NCBI GenBank assembly: GCA_049306275.1
Contig: JBAQQB010000197.1
Coordinates: 124,001 to 188,000 of the forward strand
Length of the DNA: 64,000 nucleotides
DNA from: JADJTT01 sp049306275
Lineage (GTDB): Bacteria; Bacteroidota; Bacteroidia; Chitinophagales; Saprospiraceae
Direction of reading: 5' to 3'
Shown piece after piece: positions 17,169-27,047 of the stretch. The position numbers and the translations under genes are program-made. The notes beneath the pieces are model-generated. The model was not told where the DNA came from and made no database searches. It worked only from the letters and a program-made list of their open reading frames with translations. Each line of letters begins with the position of its first letter. The first letter of the stretch is position 1.

Positions 17169-17202
17169 GGGAAGTAATTTTCGCAAGAGTCCTTAGGACT
17201 TA

Positions 17203-17254
17203 TGTTCAGTTCTCAGTTAAATCGAACTGAAAACTGAACATTAAAAACTGAAGA
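17203..17254. repeat. CTGAAAA heptamer inverted repeat after icmF
   Basis: The arms 17204-17218 and 17225-17239 pair with one mismatch around a 6-nt loop. The right-hand array reads CTGAAAA, CTGAACA, TTAAAAA, CTGAAGA (17227-17254), ending 2 nt from the icmF stop codon (17257-17259, minus strand). The variant unit TTAAAAA is the complement of the variant in the array at 7739. Confidence 0.8.
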
Positions 17255-17256
17255 CT

Positions 17257-20200
17257 TTACATATTCCTCCGATACTGCCCGCCCACCTCGTACAGCGCAT
17301 TGGTGATCTGGCCGAGGGTGCAGTACTTCACCGTTTCCACGAGTTGATCAAACAGGTTTTCATTGCGTATGGCGGCCAGCTGCAGGTCGCGCAATGACTG
17401 TTTGCCCTTGTCGCCGCTGGCTTTGTGCAGGTTTTTGACCGTGCCGATCTGGTATTCCTTTTCCTCTTTGGTAGAACGGATCACTTCCTGCGGCAGGATG
17501 GTCGGCGAGCCTTCCTTGCTGAGGAAGGTGTTGACGCCGATGATGGGCAGGTCGCCGTTGTGCTTGAGGGTTTCGTAGTAGAGGCTTTCCTCCTGGATCT
17601 TGCCGCGCTGGTACATCGTCTCCATGGCGCCGAGCACGCCGCCGCGCTCGGTGATGCGGTCGAATTCGCTGAGCACGGCTTCTTCGACCAGATCGGTCAG
17701 CTCTTCGATGATGAAGGAGCCCTGCATGGGGTTTTCGTTTTTCGCCAGCCCCAGCTCGTGGTTGATGATGAGCTGGATGGCCATGGCGCGGCGCACGCTC
17801 TCCTCGGTAGGCGTAGTGATAGCCTCGTCGTAGGCGTTGGTGTGCAGGGAGTTACAGTTGTCGTAGATGGCGTAGAGCGCCTGCAGCGTGGTGCGGATGT
17901 CGTTGAAGGCGATCTCCTGGGCGTGCAGGGAGCGGCCGGAGGTCTGGATATGGTATTTGAGCTTCTGCGAGCGCTCGTTGGCGTTGTACTTGTACTTCAT
18001 GGCCTTGGCCCAGAGGCGGCGCGCCACGCGGCCGATCACGGCGTATTCGGGGTCGACGCCGTTGGAGAAGAAAAACGACAGGTTGGGCGCGAAGTCGTCG
18101 ATGTGCATGCCGCGGGAGAGGTAGTACTCGACGAAGGTGAAGGCGTTGGCCAGGGTGAATGCGAGCTGCGAAATGGGGTTGGCGCCCGCCTCCGCGATGT
18201 GGTAGCCGGAGATCGACACCGAGTAGAAGTTCCGCACCTTATGGTCGATGAAGTAGGCCTGCACGTCGCCCATGAGGCGCAGGGAGAATTCGGTTGAGAA
18301 AATGCAGGTATTCTGGGCCTGGTCTTCTTTCAGGATGTCGGCCTGCACGGTGCCGCGCACGGACTGGAGGGCGCGGGCCTTGCATTCGTTGTAGATAGCC
18401 GGTTCGAGCACCTGGTCGCCGGTGATGCCCAGGAGCAGGAGGCCCAGGCCGGTGTTGCCCTCGGGCAGTTCGCCGTGGTAGGCGGGCCGTTCGAGGCCGC
18501 GGTCGTCGTAGCGCTCTTTCAGCTTGGCTTCCACGAGGTGTTCGAGGCCGTGCTCGCGGATGTATTTCTCACACTGCTGGTCGATGGCGGCGTTCATGAA
18601 GAAAGCGCAGATGGTGGCAGCCGGACCGTTGATGGTCATCGACACAGATGTTTTTGGGTCGCAAAGGTCGAAGCCGGAGTAGAGCTTCTTGGCGTCGTCG
18701 AGGCAGCACACGCTCACGCCCGAGTTGCCGATCTTGCCGTAGATGTCGGGCCGGTAGTCGGGGTCTTCGCCGTAGAGGGTCACGCTATCGAAGGCCGTGG
18801 AGAGGCGCACGGCGGGCATGCCCAGCGACACGTAGTGGAAGCGGCGGTTGGTGCGCTCTGGGCCGCCTTCGCCCGCGAACATGCGCGTGGGGTCTTCCTC
18901 CTCGCGCTTGAACGGGAACACCCCGGCGGTGAAGGGGAATTCGCCCGGAACGTTCTCTTGCAGGCTCCAGCTCACGATCTCGCCCCAGTCCTTGTATTTG
19001 GGCATTGCCACTTTGGGGATTCGGGTATGAGAGAGTGATACCGTGAAAGGTTTGACCTTGAACTCCCGGCCGCGCACCTCGTAGACGAACTCATGCCCGG
19101 CATAATTGGCTTTCTTGGCCGCCCAGGTCTCCAGAATGCGTTTGGCCTGCCCGTCGAGGTCTTTTTCCAGGTCGTTGTAGGCGGCCTTCAGGCTTGGCAA
19201 GGCAGCGTCGTTGGGATTGTGTGAGCGGAGGAGGTCGATCGACTGTTTGAGGCCGAAAAGCTTGCGGGCGAGGTCTGATTGCTTTTCCACCCAGACATCG
19301 TAGTTGCGGTTGTTTTCCGATATTTCAGAAAGATAGCGGGTGCGGCTGGGCGGGATGATATAGATCTTCTGGCTCATCTCGTCGGTAGCCTCGAAGTGGG
19401 AGTGGAAGTCGATGCCTGTTTTTTCGGCGATCGTGTGCATGACCCGGATATATAGCTGGTTCATACCCGGGTCGTTGAACTGGGAGGCGATGGTGCCGAA
19501 GACGGGCATGTTTTCCAATGGCTGGTCCCACAGCTGGTGGTTGCGCTGGAACTGTTTGCGCACGTCGCGCAGGGCGTCGAGGGCCCCTCGTTTGTCGAAC
19601 TTGTTGAGCGCGATGATATCGGCGAAGTCGAGCATGTCGATCTTTTCCAGCTGGGTGGCGGCGCCGTATTCGGGCGTCATGACGTAGAGGGCGAGGTCGG
19701 AGTGGTCGATGATCTCGGTGTCCGATTGCCCGATCCCGGAGGTTTCGAGGATGATGAGGTCGAAAGCCGCGGCTTTGAGCACCTGAAGGGCGGATTGCAC
19801 GTGCCGCGAGAGGGCCAGGTTGGACTGGCGGGTGGCCAATGAGCGCATGTAGACCCTGGGGTTGTAGACCGAGTTCATGCGGATGCGGTCGCCGAGCAGG
19901 GCCCCGCCGGTCTTGCGTTTGGAGGGGTCGACGGAGACCACCGCGATGGTTTTGTCATGGAAGTCGAGGAGGAATCGGCGCACCAGCTCGTCGACGAGGC
20001 TGGACTTGCCAGCGCCGCCGGTGCCGGTGATACCGAGCACGGGAACCATGTGGGGCTTGAGGTTGGGCCGGAGATCCTGGTCGAACAGATCGGGGTTGTT
20101 TTCGGCGATAGAGATGAGGCGGGCAATGGCGCCGGGTTCTCTTTTCAGGAAATGCTTCACCTCACCATTGGCGTTGAAGCCGACGGGGAAGTCGCATTGT

Positions 20201-20622
20201 TTGAGCACATCGTTGATCATGCCCTGGAGGCCCATGCGACGGCCGTCGTCGGGCGAGTAGATGCGGTGGATGCCGTAGGCATGCAATTCTTCGATCTCAT
20301 CGGGGAGGATGGTGCCACCGCCTCCGCCGAAAATTTTGATATGGGCGGCGCCATTTTCCTTGAGGAGGTCGTGCATGTACTTGAAAAATTCGATATGCCC
20401 GCCCTGGTAGGAGGTGATGGCGATGCCCTGGACGTCTTCCTGGATGGCGGTCTGGACGATTTCCTGCACGGAGCGGTTGTGGCCGAGGTGGATGATCTCT
20501 GCGCCCGAGCTCTGCATGATGCGGCGCATGATGTTGATAGCGGCGTCGTGTCCGTCGAACAAAGAGGCAGCTGTGACGATGCGGACCTTATTCTTGGGCT
20601 GATAAGGAACAACTGGGTGCAT
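17257..20622 (-). CDS. icmF: Fused acyl-CoA mutase IcmF (isobutyryl-CoA mutase)
   Basis: 1121 residues with three parts in the IcmF order. An N-terminal B12 domain (about 10-145) has FDGHDAA, whose His25 is the expected cobalt ligand. A MeaB-like GTPase follows, with P-loop GITGTGGAGKSS (197-208) and NKFD (340-343). The mutase TIM barrel starts at about 540. Two substrate-pocket positions match IcmF rather than methylmalonyl-CoA mutase: Phe582 (MFAGEG) where the latter has Tyr, and Gln770 (AQNTCIF) where it has Arg. Predicted reaction: isobutyryl-CoA to n-butyryl-CoA, or pivalyl-CoA to isovaleryl-CoA. Single gene. Confidence 0.88.
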   Translation of the reverse strand: MHPVVPYQPKNKVRIVTAASLFDGHDAAINIMRRIMQSSGAEIIHLGHNRSVQEIVQTAIQEDVQGIAITSYQGGHIEFFKYMHDLLKENGAAHIKIFGGGGGTILPDEIEELHAYGIHRIYSPDDGRRMGLQGMINDVLKQCDFPVGFNANGEVKHFLKREPGAIARLISIAENNPDLFDQDLRPNLKPHMVPVLGITGTGGAGKSSLVDELVRRFLLDFHDKTIAVVSVDPSKRKTGGALLGDRIRMNSVYNPRVYMRSLATRQSNLALSRHVQSALQVLKAAAFDLIILETSGIGQSDTEIIDHSDLALYVMTPEYGAATQLEKIDMLDFADIIALNKFDKRGALDALRDVRKQFQRNHQLWDQPLENMPVFGTIASQFNDPGMNQLYIRVMHTIAEKTGIDFHSHFEATDEMSQKIYIIPPSRTRYLSEISENNRNYDVWVEKQSDLARKLFGLKQSIDLLRSHNPNDAALPSLKAAYNDLEKDLDGQAKRILETWAAKKANYAGHEFVYEVRGREFKVKPFTVSLSHTRIPKVAMPKYKDWGEIVSWSLQENVPGEFPFTAGVFPFKREEEDPTRMFAGEGGPERTNRRFHYVSLGMPAVRLSTAFDSVTLYGEDPDYRPDIYGKIGNSGVSVCCLDDAKKLYSGFDLCDPKTSVSMTINGPAATICAFFMNAAIDQQCEKYIREHGLEHLVEAKLKERYDDRGLERPAYHGELPEGNTGLGLLLLGITGDQVLEPAIYNECKARALQSVRGTVQADILKEDQAQNTCIFSTEFSLRLMGDVQAYFIDHKVRNFYSVSISGYHIAEAGANPISQLAFTLANAFTFVEYYLSRGMHIDDFAPNLSFFFSNGVDPEYAVIGRVARRLWAKAMKYKYNANERSQKLKYHIQTSGRSLHAQEIAFNDIRTTLQALYAIYDNCNSLHTNAYDEAITTPTEESVRRAMAIQLIINHELGLAKNENPMQGSFIIEELTDLVEEAVLSEFDRITERGGVLGAMETMYQRGKIQEESLYYETLKHNGDLPIIGVNTFLSKEGSPTILPQEVIRSTKEEKEYQIGTVKNLHKASGDKGKQSLRDLQLAAIRNENLFDQLVETVKYCTLGQITNALYEVGGQYRRNM

Positions 20623-20814
20623 AAAGGTTCTATTTGGTCTGCTTTAAACAATTCAGGGCCAAAAAGGCTCATTGGGCGGGGTAAATATAGGGAAATTAAC
20701 AGACGGGATGCCGACAAAAATTTGGTTAAACAGGGGTGTGGATATTGGAAATTGTAAAATAAACAAGCAAGTTTGTTCCGAAAGCTGAACAAAAGAAATG
20801 TTTTAATACCTTTA

Positions 20815-21258
20815 ATGAGAAAACGCAACACCGTGAAAACGATTCCCTTCTTTCTGATGATTTTTCTCCCCTTTCTTGCACAGGCCCAATTTACCGGGTC
20901 GGAGAAGGGCGGTGGCCTGACAGTCATCGTCACCGATGGCACTTTCAATTCCAAACATGCTCCTCAGCGCAAACCCGGCGGCAAGTTTTCGGATCCCATC
21001 CGCCCGATCGGCATGATGGAGGCCATTCAGGCAGGCGCTTTCGTAGAAAGGCCTGATTTTGGCAAAGCAGGTTTCATCCTGATTTTCTGCGTAAACGACT
21101 CCGTAGGTGGAAAACAGGGTACCCTGATCGTGAATGGCGAAGAATACAAGGGCATTTACCGCTTGATCCGCCAGAAAATGAGTCTCGACGAGGAAATTCC
21201 GCCGGGCATGGCCCCTTATCGCCTGGGGGGGACGGTTTTCTTTTTGGGGATTTCTTAA
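20815..21258 (+). CDS. Small exported protein, unknown function
   Basis: 147 residues from the ATG at 20815, which opens a signal peptide ending FLAQAQF; the open frame extends upstream to 20773 without a better start. The mature part is beta-rich, with GGGLTVIVTDGTFN and a C-terminal RLGGTVFFLGIS strand. No family recognised. It is followed by a strong terminator shared with the convergent tricorn-like gene. Confidence 0.65.
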   Translation: MRKRNTVKTIPFFLMIFLPFLAQAQFTGSEKGGGLTVIVTDGTFNSKHAPQRKPGGKFSDPIRPIGMMEAIQAGAFVERPDFGKAGFILIFCVNDSVGGKQGTLIVNGEEYKGIYRLIRQKMSLDEEIPPGMAPYRLGGTVFFLGIS

Positions 21259-21262
21259 ATAT

Positions 21263-21300
21263 TGAGGGGAGGAGCGCGAGGCCCCTCCCCTCAGTTTTTT
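21263..21300 (+). terminator. Rho-independent terminator
   Basis: A perfect 10-bp stem TGAGGGGAGG / CCTCCCCTCA (21263-21272 with 21284-21293) with an 11-nt loop is followed by G and six T. It starts 5 nt after the stop of the small exported protein gene. Confidence 0.9.
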
Positions 21301-24300
21301 ATTTCACCCGGTCCTCCCTCGCGGGGGTCTTGGGATGGATTGGCCCTTTTTCCTTGATGCTTTTCATGATTTCCTGAATTGCTTTTTCAAGCTGGGGGTC
21401 CACTCCTTTTGCCAGGGAGCTGGGGTCTTCGATCACTTCGATGTCGGGGTCCACGCCGTGGCCTTCTCTGAACCATTTACCATCGGGGTCGTACATCCGG
21501 AAGGTGGGCACGGTGACGCCGCCGTTGTCGATCAGGCCGGGCGCGCCGGAGATACCGATGAGGCCGCCCCAGGTGCGGGTGCCGATGAGCGGGCCGAGGC
21601 CTGCCTTGCGGAAATAGTCGGGGAAAGCGTCGCCGCCCGACCCCGACCAGCCGTTAATGAGCATGGCCATGGAGCCAAAGTGGCCGACGGGCGGCCACTG
21701 CCAGTTTTTGCCGTCGCGCACGTCCCAATACGCCAGCGGCTTGCGGTTGAGCAGTTCGATGAAACGATCGGGTATCTGCCCGCCGTTGTTGAAGCGCTCG
21801 TCGACGATGAGACCTTCCTTGTGCCATTGGGCGTAAAACTGCCTGACCAACTCGTTCTGCCCGTCGATGCCCGTGCTCGGCACGTAGATGTAACCGATCT
21901 TTCCGCCCGAGGCTTCGTCGACTCGCTTGCGGTTGGCTTCGATCCAGGCCAGGTTGCGCAGGCGGGTTTCGTCGGTCAGGGTATTGACTACCACCGTGCG
22001 GGTCCCGTCCATGGAGGCTTTGCCGTTCACGGTGAGTTCCACGGTTTTGCCCGCCAGTCCTTCGAAGGCAGCCCAGGGGTCTGAATACTCATGCAGGGCG
22101 ATGCCGTTGACGGCCAACACGTATTCTCCGGCCTTGACGTTGATGCCCGGTTCGTCGAGGGGCGAGCGCACCTCGTTGTCCCACTCCGCCCCGCGGATGA
22201 TCTCCTTGATGCGGTAGTAGCCGTCTGCTTTCTCCCAGTTGACGCCGAGGTAGCCCACAGCGCGTTGTTTGGGCATTTCCATATCGCCGCCGCCGCGGTA
22301 GGTGTGCGAGGCGTTGAGCTCACCGATGAGCTCGCCGATGATGAAGTTCACGTCGTTGCGGGTCACGGCGTATTGGATCAGGTCGCCGTACTGTTTGCGC
22401 ATGGCTGTCCAGTCGACGCCGTGCATGCCGGGGTCATAGAAGAAATCGCGCTCAAAACGCCAGGCGTCATTGAAAATCTGCACCCATTCTTCCCTGGGGT
22501 CGATGGTCGCTTCCATTTCGGCCAGCGGCAGCGTTTTTTCCACCTTCTGATCGGGGTTGGGCTCGATGACGGCGAGTTGGCCATTTTGCATGACCAGCAG
22601 TTTCTTGCCATCTGCGCTCGGCACATAGTCGTCGACACCGGCGAGGATGGTCATTTCTTTTCTTTCCTTGAGGTCAAAAAACATAAGCGTGCCTTTGGCA
22701 TCGGGAGTGCCCGTAGGCGGGAAGCGCAGGTAGAGCACTTTTCCTTCCAGGGCTTCCAGCTGCCAGAAATTGCCTGCCGCAAGGGGCAGGGTCACCAGGC
22801 GGCGTTCAAACTGGTCGAAATCGATCACCACCGGCTTGGTATCCTCTTTCTTTTCCTCCTCTTTTTCGCCATTCCCTTCCGTAGGGGTATCGATTTTAAA
22901 TGCGACCGTATCGTTTTCAGCAGCTACGGGCGAAGGCACGTCAGCGCGCAGGGCGATAGCTGCGAGCTGCGTAGCGTTGGGGTAGATCCAGGTATTGTCG
23001 AAGTCGCTGTATACGGGGGTGAAAGACCGGTTGGTGAGCAGGAAGAGGTATTGGCCGTCGGGGCTGAACGAGGGGAGAAGGTCGTTGTAGAAGCCCGAAG
23101 TAGCCTGCCGGGATTTCTTCTCATTGCTGTCGTAGATAAAAATGGCATTGTTGCCGTTGTCAAGGCCGCGCCCGTAGGCCAGCCAGCGGCTGTCGGGCGA
23201 CCACGAAGGCCTCCATTGTTGCAGGCCGCCTTCAAAAAGGCGAAGGTCCTGATCCACCTTCTCTACCGCATTGGTTTCCATGTTGTAGACCCGTATGGTC
23301 ATGGTCTGGTCGACAAAGGCCATCTTTTTGGAGTCGGGCGACCAGTAGATAGTGTACCGGAAGCCGGGGCCGAGCTGGGTCAGTTTTTTCTCCTTGTTGC
23401 CGTCTTTGAGGTCGCGCACGGTCAGTTCGTACTCTCCGCTCCTGTCGCTCCAATAGGCGATATAACGGCCGTCGGGCGACCAGGCCGGATGGCGCTCGGC
23501 TACGCCGGAGCTCTGGGTGAGGTTCTGGACGAAGCCTTTGGAGGCGGGTAGTGAAAACAGCTCGCCACGGGCTTGCAGCACGACGCGGTTACCATCGGGC
23601 GAGATGTGGCCGTTTTGCAGGTATTGCTCCACACTCTGTTTGCGCGGCTTCACAGTAGCCAGGTCGGTGACCACCTGGATATTCACCTCCTTGTATTTTT
23701 CGTCGCCGAGGTTGAGCAGGTAGAGTTTTCCACCCGCTTCGAAGACGATCTCGGAGGGCCCCATGGAGGGGAAATGGATGTCGAAATCCTTGAATTGGGT
23801 AACCTGTTTGGTCGTTTTGGCCTTGGTATCGTAGACCCAGATATTGAAGCGCTGGTCGGCGCCGCGGTCGGAGAGGAAGTATATCTTGTCACCGGCCCAC
23901 ATGGGCAGCTCGTCATTTGCGACGTGGGCGGAGATATTCTGTGACTCGAGGGTGTTGAGGTCGAATATCCAGATATCGGCGGCGGTGCCGCCCCGGTAGC
24001 GCTTCCAGGTGCGGAATACGCGGCTCTTGTCGGTGAAGGCGATCTTTTTGGCGTCGGGCGAAAGGCTTCCGAACTCGGCGTGCACCATGGGCAGTTTGGC
24101 GGGCAGCCCGCCGGAGGGCGATATGCGGTACATTTGCGACCAGCGTTGTTTGCCGCTTTCCATGCTGGAAGCGTAGAGCAGTTGCTTGCCGTCGGGGTAC
24201 CAGTCGATAAGGCGGTCGCCCATGCCGTGGTGGGTTACGCGGATGGGCACACCGCCCTGGCTGGAGATGGAGTAGATATCGGAATTGCCGTCGTAGTTGC

Positions 24301-24538
24301 CGGAGAAAGCGATCTGTTTGCCGTCGGGCGAGAAACGCGGGAAGCTCTCCATGCCATCGGGAGAGCTCAGGCGGGAGGCTTGACCGCCAGTTTTGGGCGC
24401 GATCCAGATGTCGTCGCCGTAAACGAAAGTGATGTGGGTTTGGGAAACGTCGGGAAACTGGAAAAGGCGGGCATTGACCTGGGCCTGAAGGTCAGACAAG
24501 CCGGCCGCAAGAAGGAGTACTAGGAGAAGTGTTCTCAT
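21299..24538 (-). CDS. Tricorn-like S41 family serine protease, secreted
   Basis: 1079 residues from the ATG at 24538, which starts a signal peptide (MRTLLLVLLLAAG to LQAQ). The N-terminal two-thirds is a TolB/WD40-like beta-propeller with many SPDGKxIAF-type blades (SPDGKQIAFSG, WSPDSKKMAFVD). A PDZ domain lies near 790-850 and a C-terminal S41 protease domain follows. Ser-His in NASHTYRGG (near 743) and the nucleophile in NGWSGSGGD (near 962) match the tricorn catalytic layout. Predicted to degrade peptides in the periplasm. The last codons run into the terminator of the convergent gene. Confidence 0.93.
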   Translation of the reverse strand: MRTLLLVLLLAAGLSDLQAQVNARLFQFPDVSQTHITFVYGDDIWIAPKTGGQASRLSSPDGMESFPRFSPDGKQIAFSGNYDGNSDIYSISSQGGVPIRVTHHGMGDRLIDWYPDGKQLLYASSMESGKQRWSQMYRISPSGGLPAKLPMVHAEFGSLSPDAKKIAFTDKSRVFRTWKRYRGGTAADIWIFDLNTLESQNISAHVANDELPMWAGDKIYFLSDRGADQRFNIWVYDTKAKTTKQVTQFKDFDIHFPSMGPSEIVFEAGGKLYLLNLGDEKYKEVNIQVVTDLATVKPRKQSVEQYLQNGHISPDGNRVVLQARGELFSLPASKGFVQNLTQSSGVAERHPAWSPDGRYIAYWSDRSGEYELTVRDLKDGNKEKKLTQLGPGFRYTIYWSPDSKKMAFVDQTMTIRVYNMETNAVEKVDQDLRLFEGGLQQWRPSWSPDSRWLAYGRGLDNGNNAIFIYDSNEKKSRQATSGFYNDLLPSFSPDGQYLFLLTNRSFTPVYSDFDNTWIYPNATQLAAIALRADVPSPVAAENDTVAFKIDTPTEGNGEKEEEKKEDTKPVVIDFDQFERRLVTLPLAAGNFWQLEALEGKVLYLRFPPTGTPDAKGTLMFFDLKERKEMTILAGVDDYVPSADGKKLLVMQNGQLAVIEPNPDQKVEKTLPLAEMEATIDPREEWVQIFNDAWRFERDFFYDPGMHGVDWTAMRKQYGDLIQYAVTRNDVNFIIGELIGELNASHTYRGGGDMEMPKQRAVGYLGVNWEKADGYYRIKEIIRGAEWDNEVRSPLDEPGINVKAGEYVLAVNGIALHEYSDPWAAFEGLAGKTVELTVNGKASMDGTRTVVVNTLTDETRLRNLAWIEANRKRVDEASGGKIGYIYVPSTGIDGQNELVRQFYAQWHKEGLIVDERFNNGGQIPDRFIELLNRKPLAYWDVRDGKNWQWPPVGHFGSMAMLINGWSGSGGDAFPDYFRKAGLGPLIGTRTWGGLIGISGAPGLIDNGGVTVPTFRMYDPDGKWFREGHGVDPDIEVIEDPSSLAKGVDPQLEKAIQEIMKSIKEKGPIHPKTPAREDRVK

Positions 24539-24654
24539 GGTGGGACAGTTATTTGGACAGAAAAAGAGGAAGTTAGGAAAAGAGGGCATGAATAGTTGGT
24601 TTAATCGCTAAAGGAGCGTCTTAGCTCCATGAATGTTGCAAATCTTTAGACCTT

Positions 24655-24662
24655 TAATTTTG
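24655..24662 (+). promoter_or_regulatory. Candidate -7 box for the PepSY-like gene
   Basis: TAATTTTG is a perfect TAnnTTTG and lies 22 nt upstream of the ATG at 24685. There is no TTTG at the right distance upstream (closest is GTTG with 16-nt spacing), so confidence is limited. Confidence 0.35.
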
Positions 24663-24684
24663 TTTGGGAAGAAAATGTGCGCGT

Positions 24685-25260
24685 ATGAAACGAACGAATT
24701 TTTTCTTGTTCTTAGCCTTGATGCTGCCGCTTTTTGGCGGCGCACAGGTGAAATTTGAAAGGGAGTACAGGGTTGGCGCCAAAGAAGTACCTGCGCCGGC
24801 CAGGGCTTTTGCCGAAAAGGCATTTCCCGGCCAAAAGATCAAGTGGTATAAGGAGGAAAGGCTGGAGTCTTTTTCCTTCGAAGCCAAAGTCAGGCGCCAC
24901 GGTACCAGCTTCAGCGTGGAATTCGACTCCCTGGGCACGATCGAGGATGTAGAGATGCTTTTGTCATTTTCCGAAATCGACCAACTCGCGGGGAAAAATA
25001 TTGAAACGAAGCTAGGAAGCACATTCTCCAAATTCAAGGTACAGCGGGTTCAGCGCCAATTGACTGGTCCGGAGCAAGCGCTCGAAGAGCTGGTGTCCGT
25101 GGGTACTACCGGCCTGCCCTTCGTTGTCAGGTACGAAATAGTGGCGAGAGGAAAAAAAGACAAGACGACCGGACTGTACGAACTGCTTTTCGATGACCAG
25201 GGAGAGCTCCTGGATATGAAGGAAATCATTCCCCGGAATACGGACATTCTAGATTATTGA
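24685..25260 (+). CDS. Secreted PepSY-like protein
   Basis: 191 residues from the ATG at 24685; the signal peptide ends LFGGAQV. The mature part has AFAEKAFPGQKIKWYKEE followed by a FEAKV strand and SVEFDSLGTIEDVE. This is the helix-strand-strand pattern of the PepSY-like (DUF2874) proteins of Bacteroidota, here apparently in two copies. These are presumed periplasmic modulators, with function unproven. It is followed after 3 nt by the DUF2490 gene, so the two form an operon. Confidence 0.65.
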   Translation: MKRTNFFLFLALMLPLFGGAQVKFEREYRVGAKEVPAPARAFAEKAFPGQKIKWYKEERLESFSFEAKVRRHGTSFSVEFDSLGTIEDVEMLLSFSEIDQLAGKNIETKLGSTFSKFKVQRVQRQLTGPEQALEELVSVGTTGLPFVVRYEIVARGKKDKTTGLYELLFDDQGELLDMKEIIPRNTDILDY

Positions 25261-25263
25261 CCC

Positions 25264-25926
25264 ATGCAGAAAACATTTATTCTTGGCCTGCTGACCCTGC
25301 TGCTCTCCTTTTCTGCGGCGGCGCAGAACCGGGCAGGCATCCTGCCTCAGATCAACCTCAATATTTCGCTTCCGGGCGATTGGAAAGGGAATGTCAAGCT
25401 CGAATCCCGTCAGATTTTTCACGAAACGGATGAACCGGGCTACCGCTATGAGCGCACCGACCTGGCCTTTATGATCACCCGCAAGACGGCGGCCGGCCCT
25501 TCATGGGGCGCGGGTTATATGGTCCGGTTGGAGGACGACGCCTTCATCCACCGCACCACCCAGCAGTACTCGGCGGTGAGCAGGTATGCGGCTTTCCGCC
25601 TTGGTCACCGCCTTGTCGCCGACCAAACCTTCCGACCTGAACAGCCGGTGGAGTACCGTTTCCGCTACCGGGCTTCCAGCGATTTCCCCTTGCAGGGGCA
25701 GTCGGTCGACCCCGGCGAGTTTTACCTCAAAGTGAGCAACGAGTACCTGGGGTCTTTTGAAGGACCCGATTTCGATCTGGAAATACGGGGGCTGGGCGCC
25801 CTGGGTTTCAACCTCACCGACAACAACAAGTTGGAGTTCGGGCTCGACTACCGGGTCAATGCTTTTCTTGCAGGCTCGGCCAGGCATAATTTCTGGGGGT
25901 ATTTGGGGTGGTTTGTGAGTATGTAG
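25264..25926 (+). CDS. DUF2490 family outer-membrane protein
   Basis: 220 residues with a signal peptide ending SAAAQN. The mature part shows the DUF2490 arrangement of antiparallel barrel strands: a tyrosine-rich YRYERTD strand, RLGHRLVADQTF near residue 117, YRFRYRASSDFPL, and a final KLEFGLDYRVN strand and aromatic end. Probably a small outer-membrane beta-barrel of unknown substrate. It lies 3 nt after the PepSY-like gene. A TAAACGA array starts 6 nt after its stop. Confidence 0.8.
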   Translation: MQKTFILGLLTLLLSFSAAAQNRAGILPQINLNISLPGDWKGNVKLESRQIFHETDEPGYRYERTDLAFMITRKTAAGPSWGAGYMVRLEDDAFIHRTTQQYSAVSRYAAFRLGHRLVADQTFRPEQPVEYRFRYRASSDFPLQGQSVDPGEFYLKVSNEYLGSFEGPDFDLEIRGLGALGFNLTDNNKLEFGLDYRVNAFLAGSARHNFWGYLGWFVSM

Positions 25927-25932
25927 TTTCAG

Positions 25933-25960
25933 TAAACGATAAACGTTCAACGATAAACGG
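25933..25960. repeat. TAAACGA heptamer array
   Basis: Four contiguous units TAAACGA, TAAACGT, TCAACGA, TAAACGG. It fills the 36-nt gap between the convergent DUF2490 and Old Yellow Enzyme genes. The third unit is the variant, as in the array at 4293-4320. Confidence 0.85.
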
Positions 25961-25962
25961 AT

Positions 25963-27036
<1,074 letters not shown>

Positions 27037-27047
27037 TTCTCCTCTTT

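Noticed and set aside
17257..20622. Methylmalonyl-CoA mutase
   Set aside because: Domain order and the residues Phe582 and Gln770 fit IcmF; the Tyr/Arg pair of methylmalonyl-CoA mutase is absent.
22091..23551. 486-residue plus-strand frame over the tricorn-like gene
   Set aside because: Antisense to a propeller/protease gene with clear motifs; no independent features.
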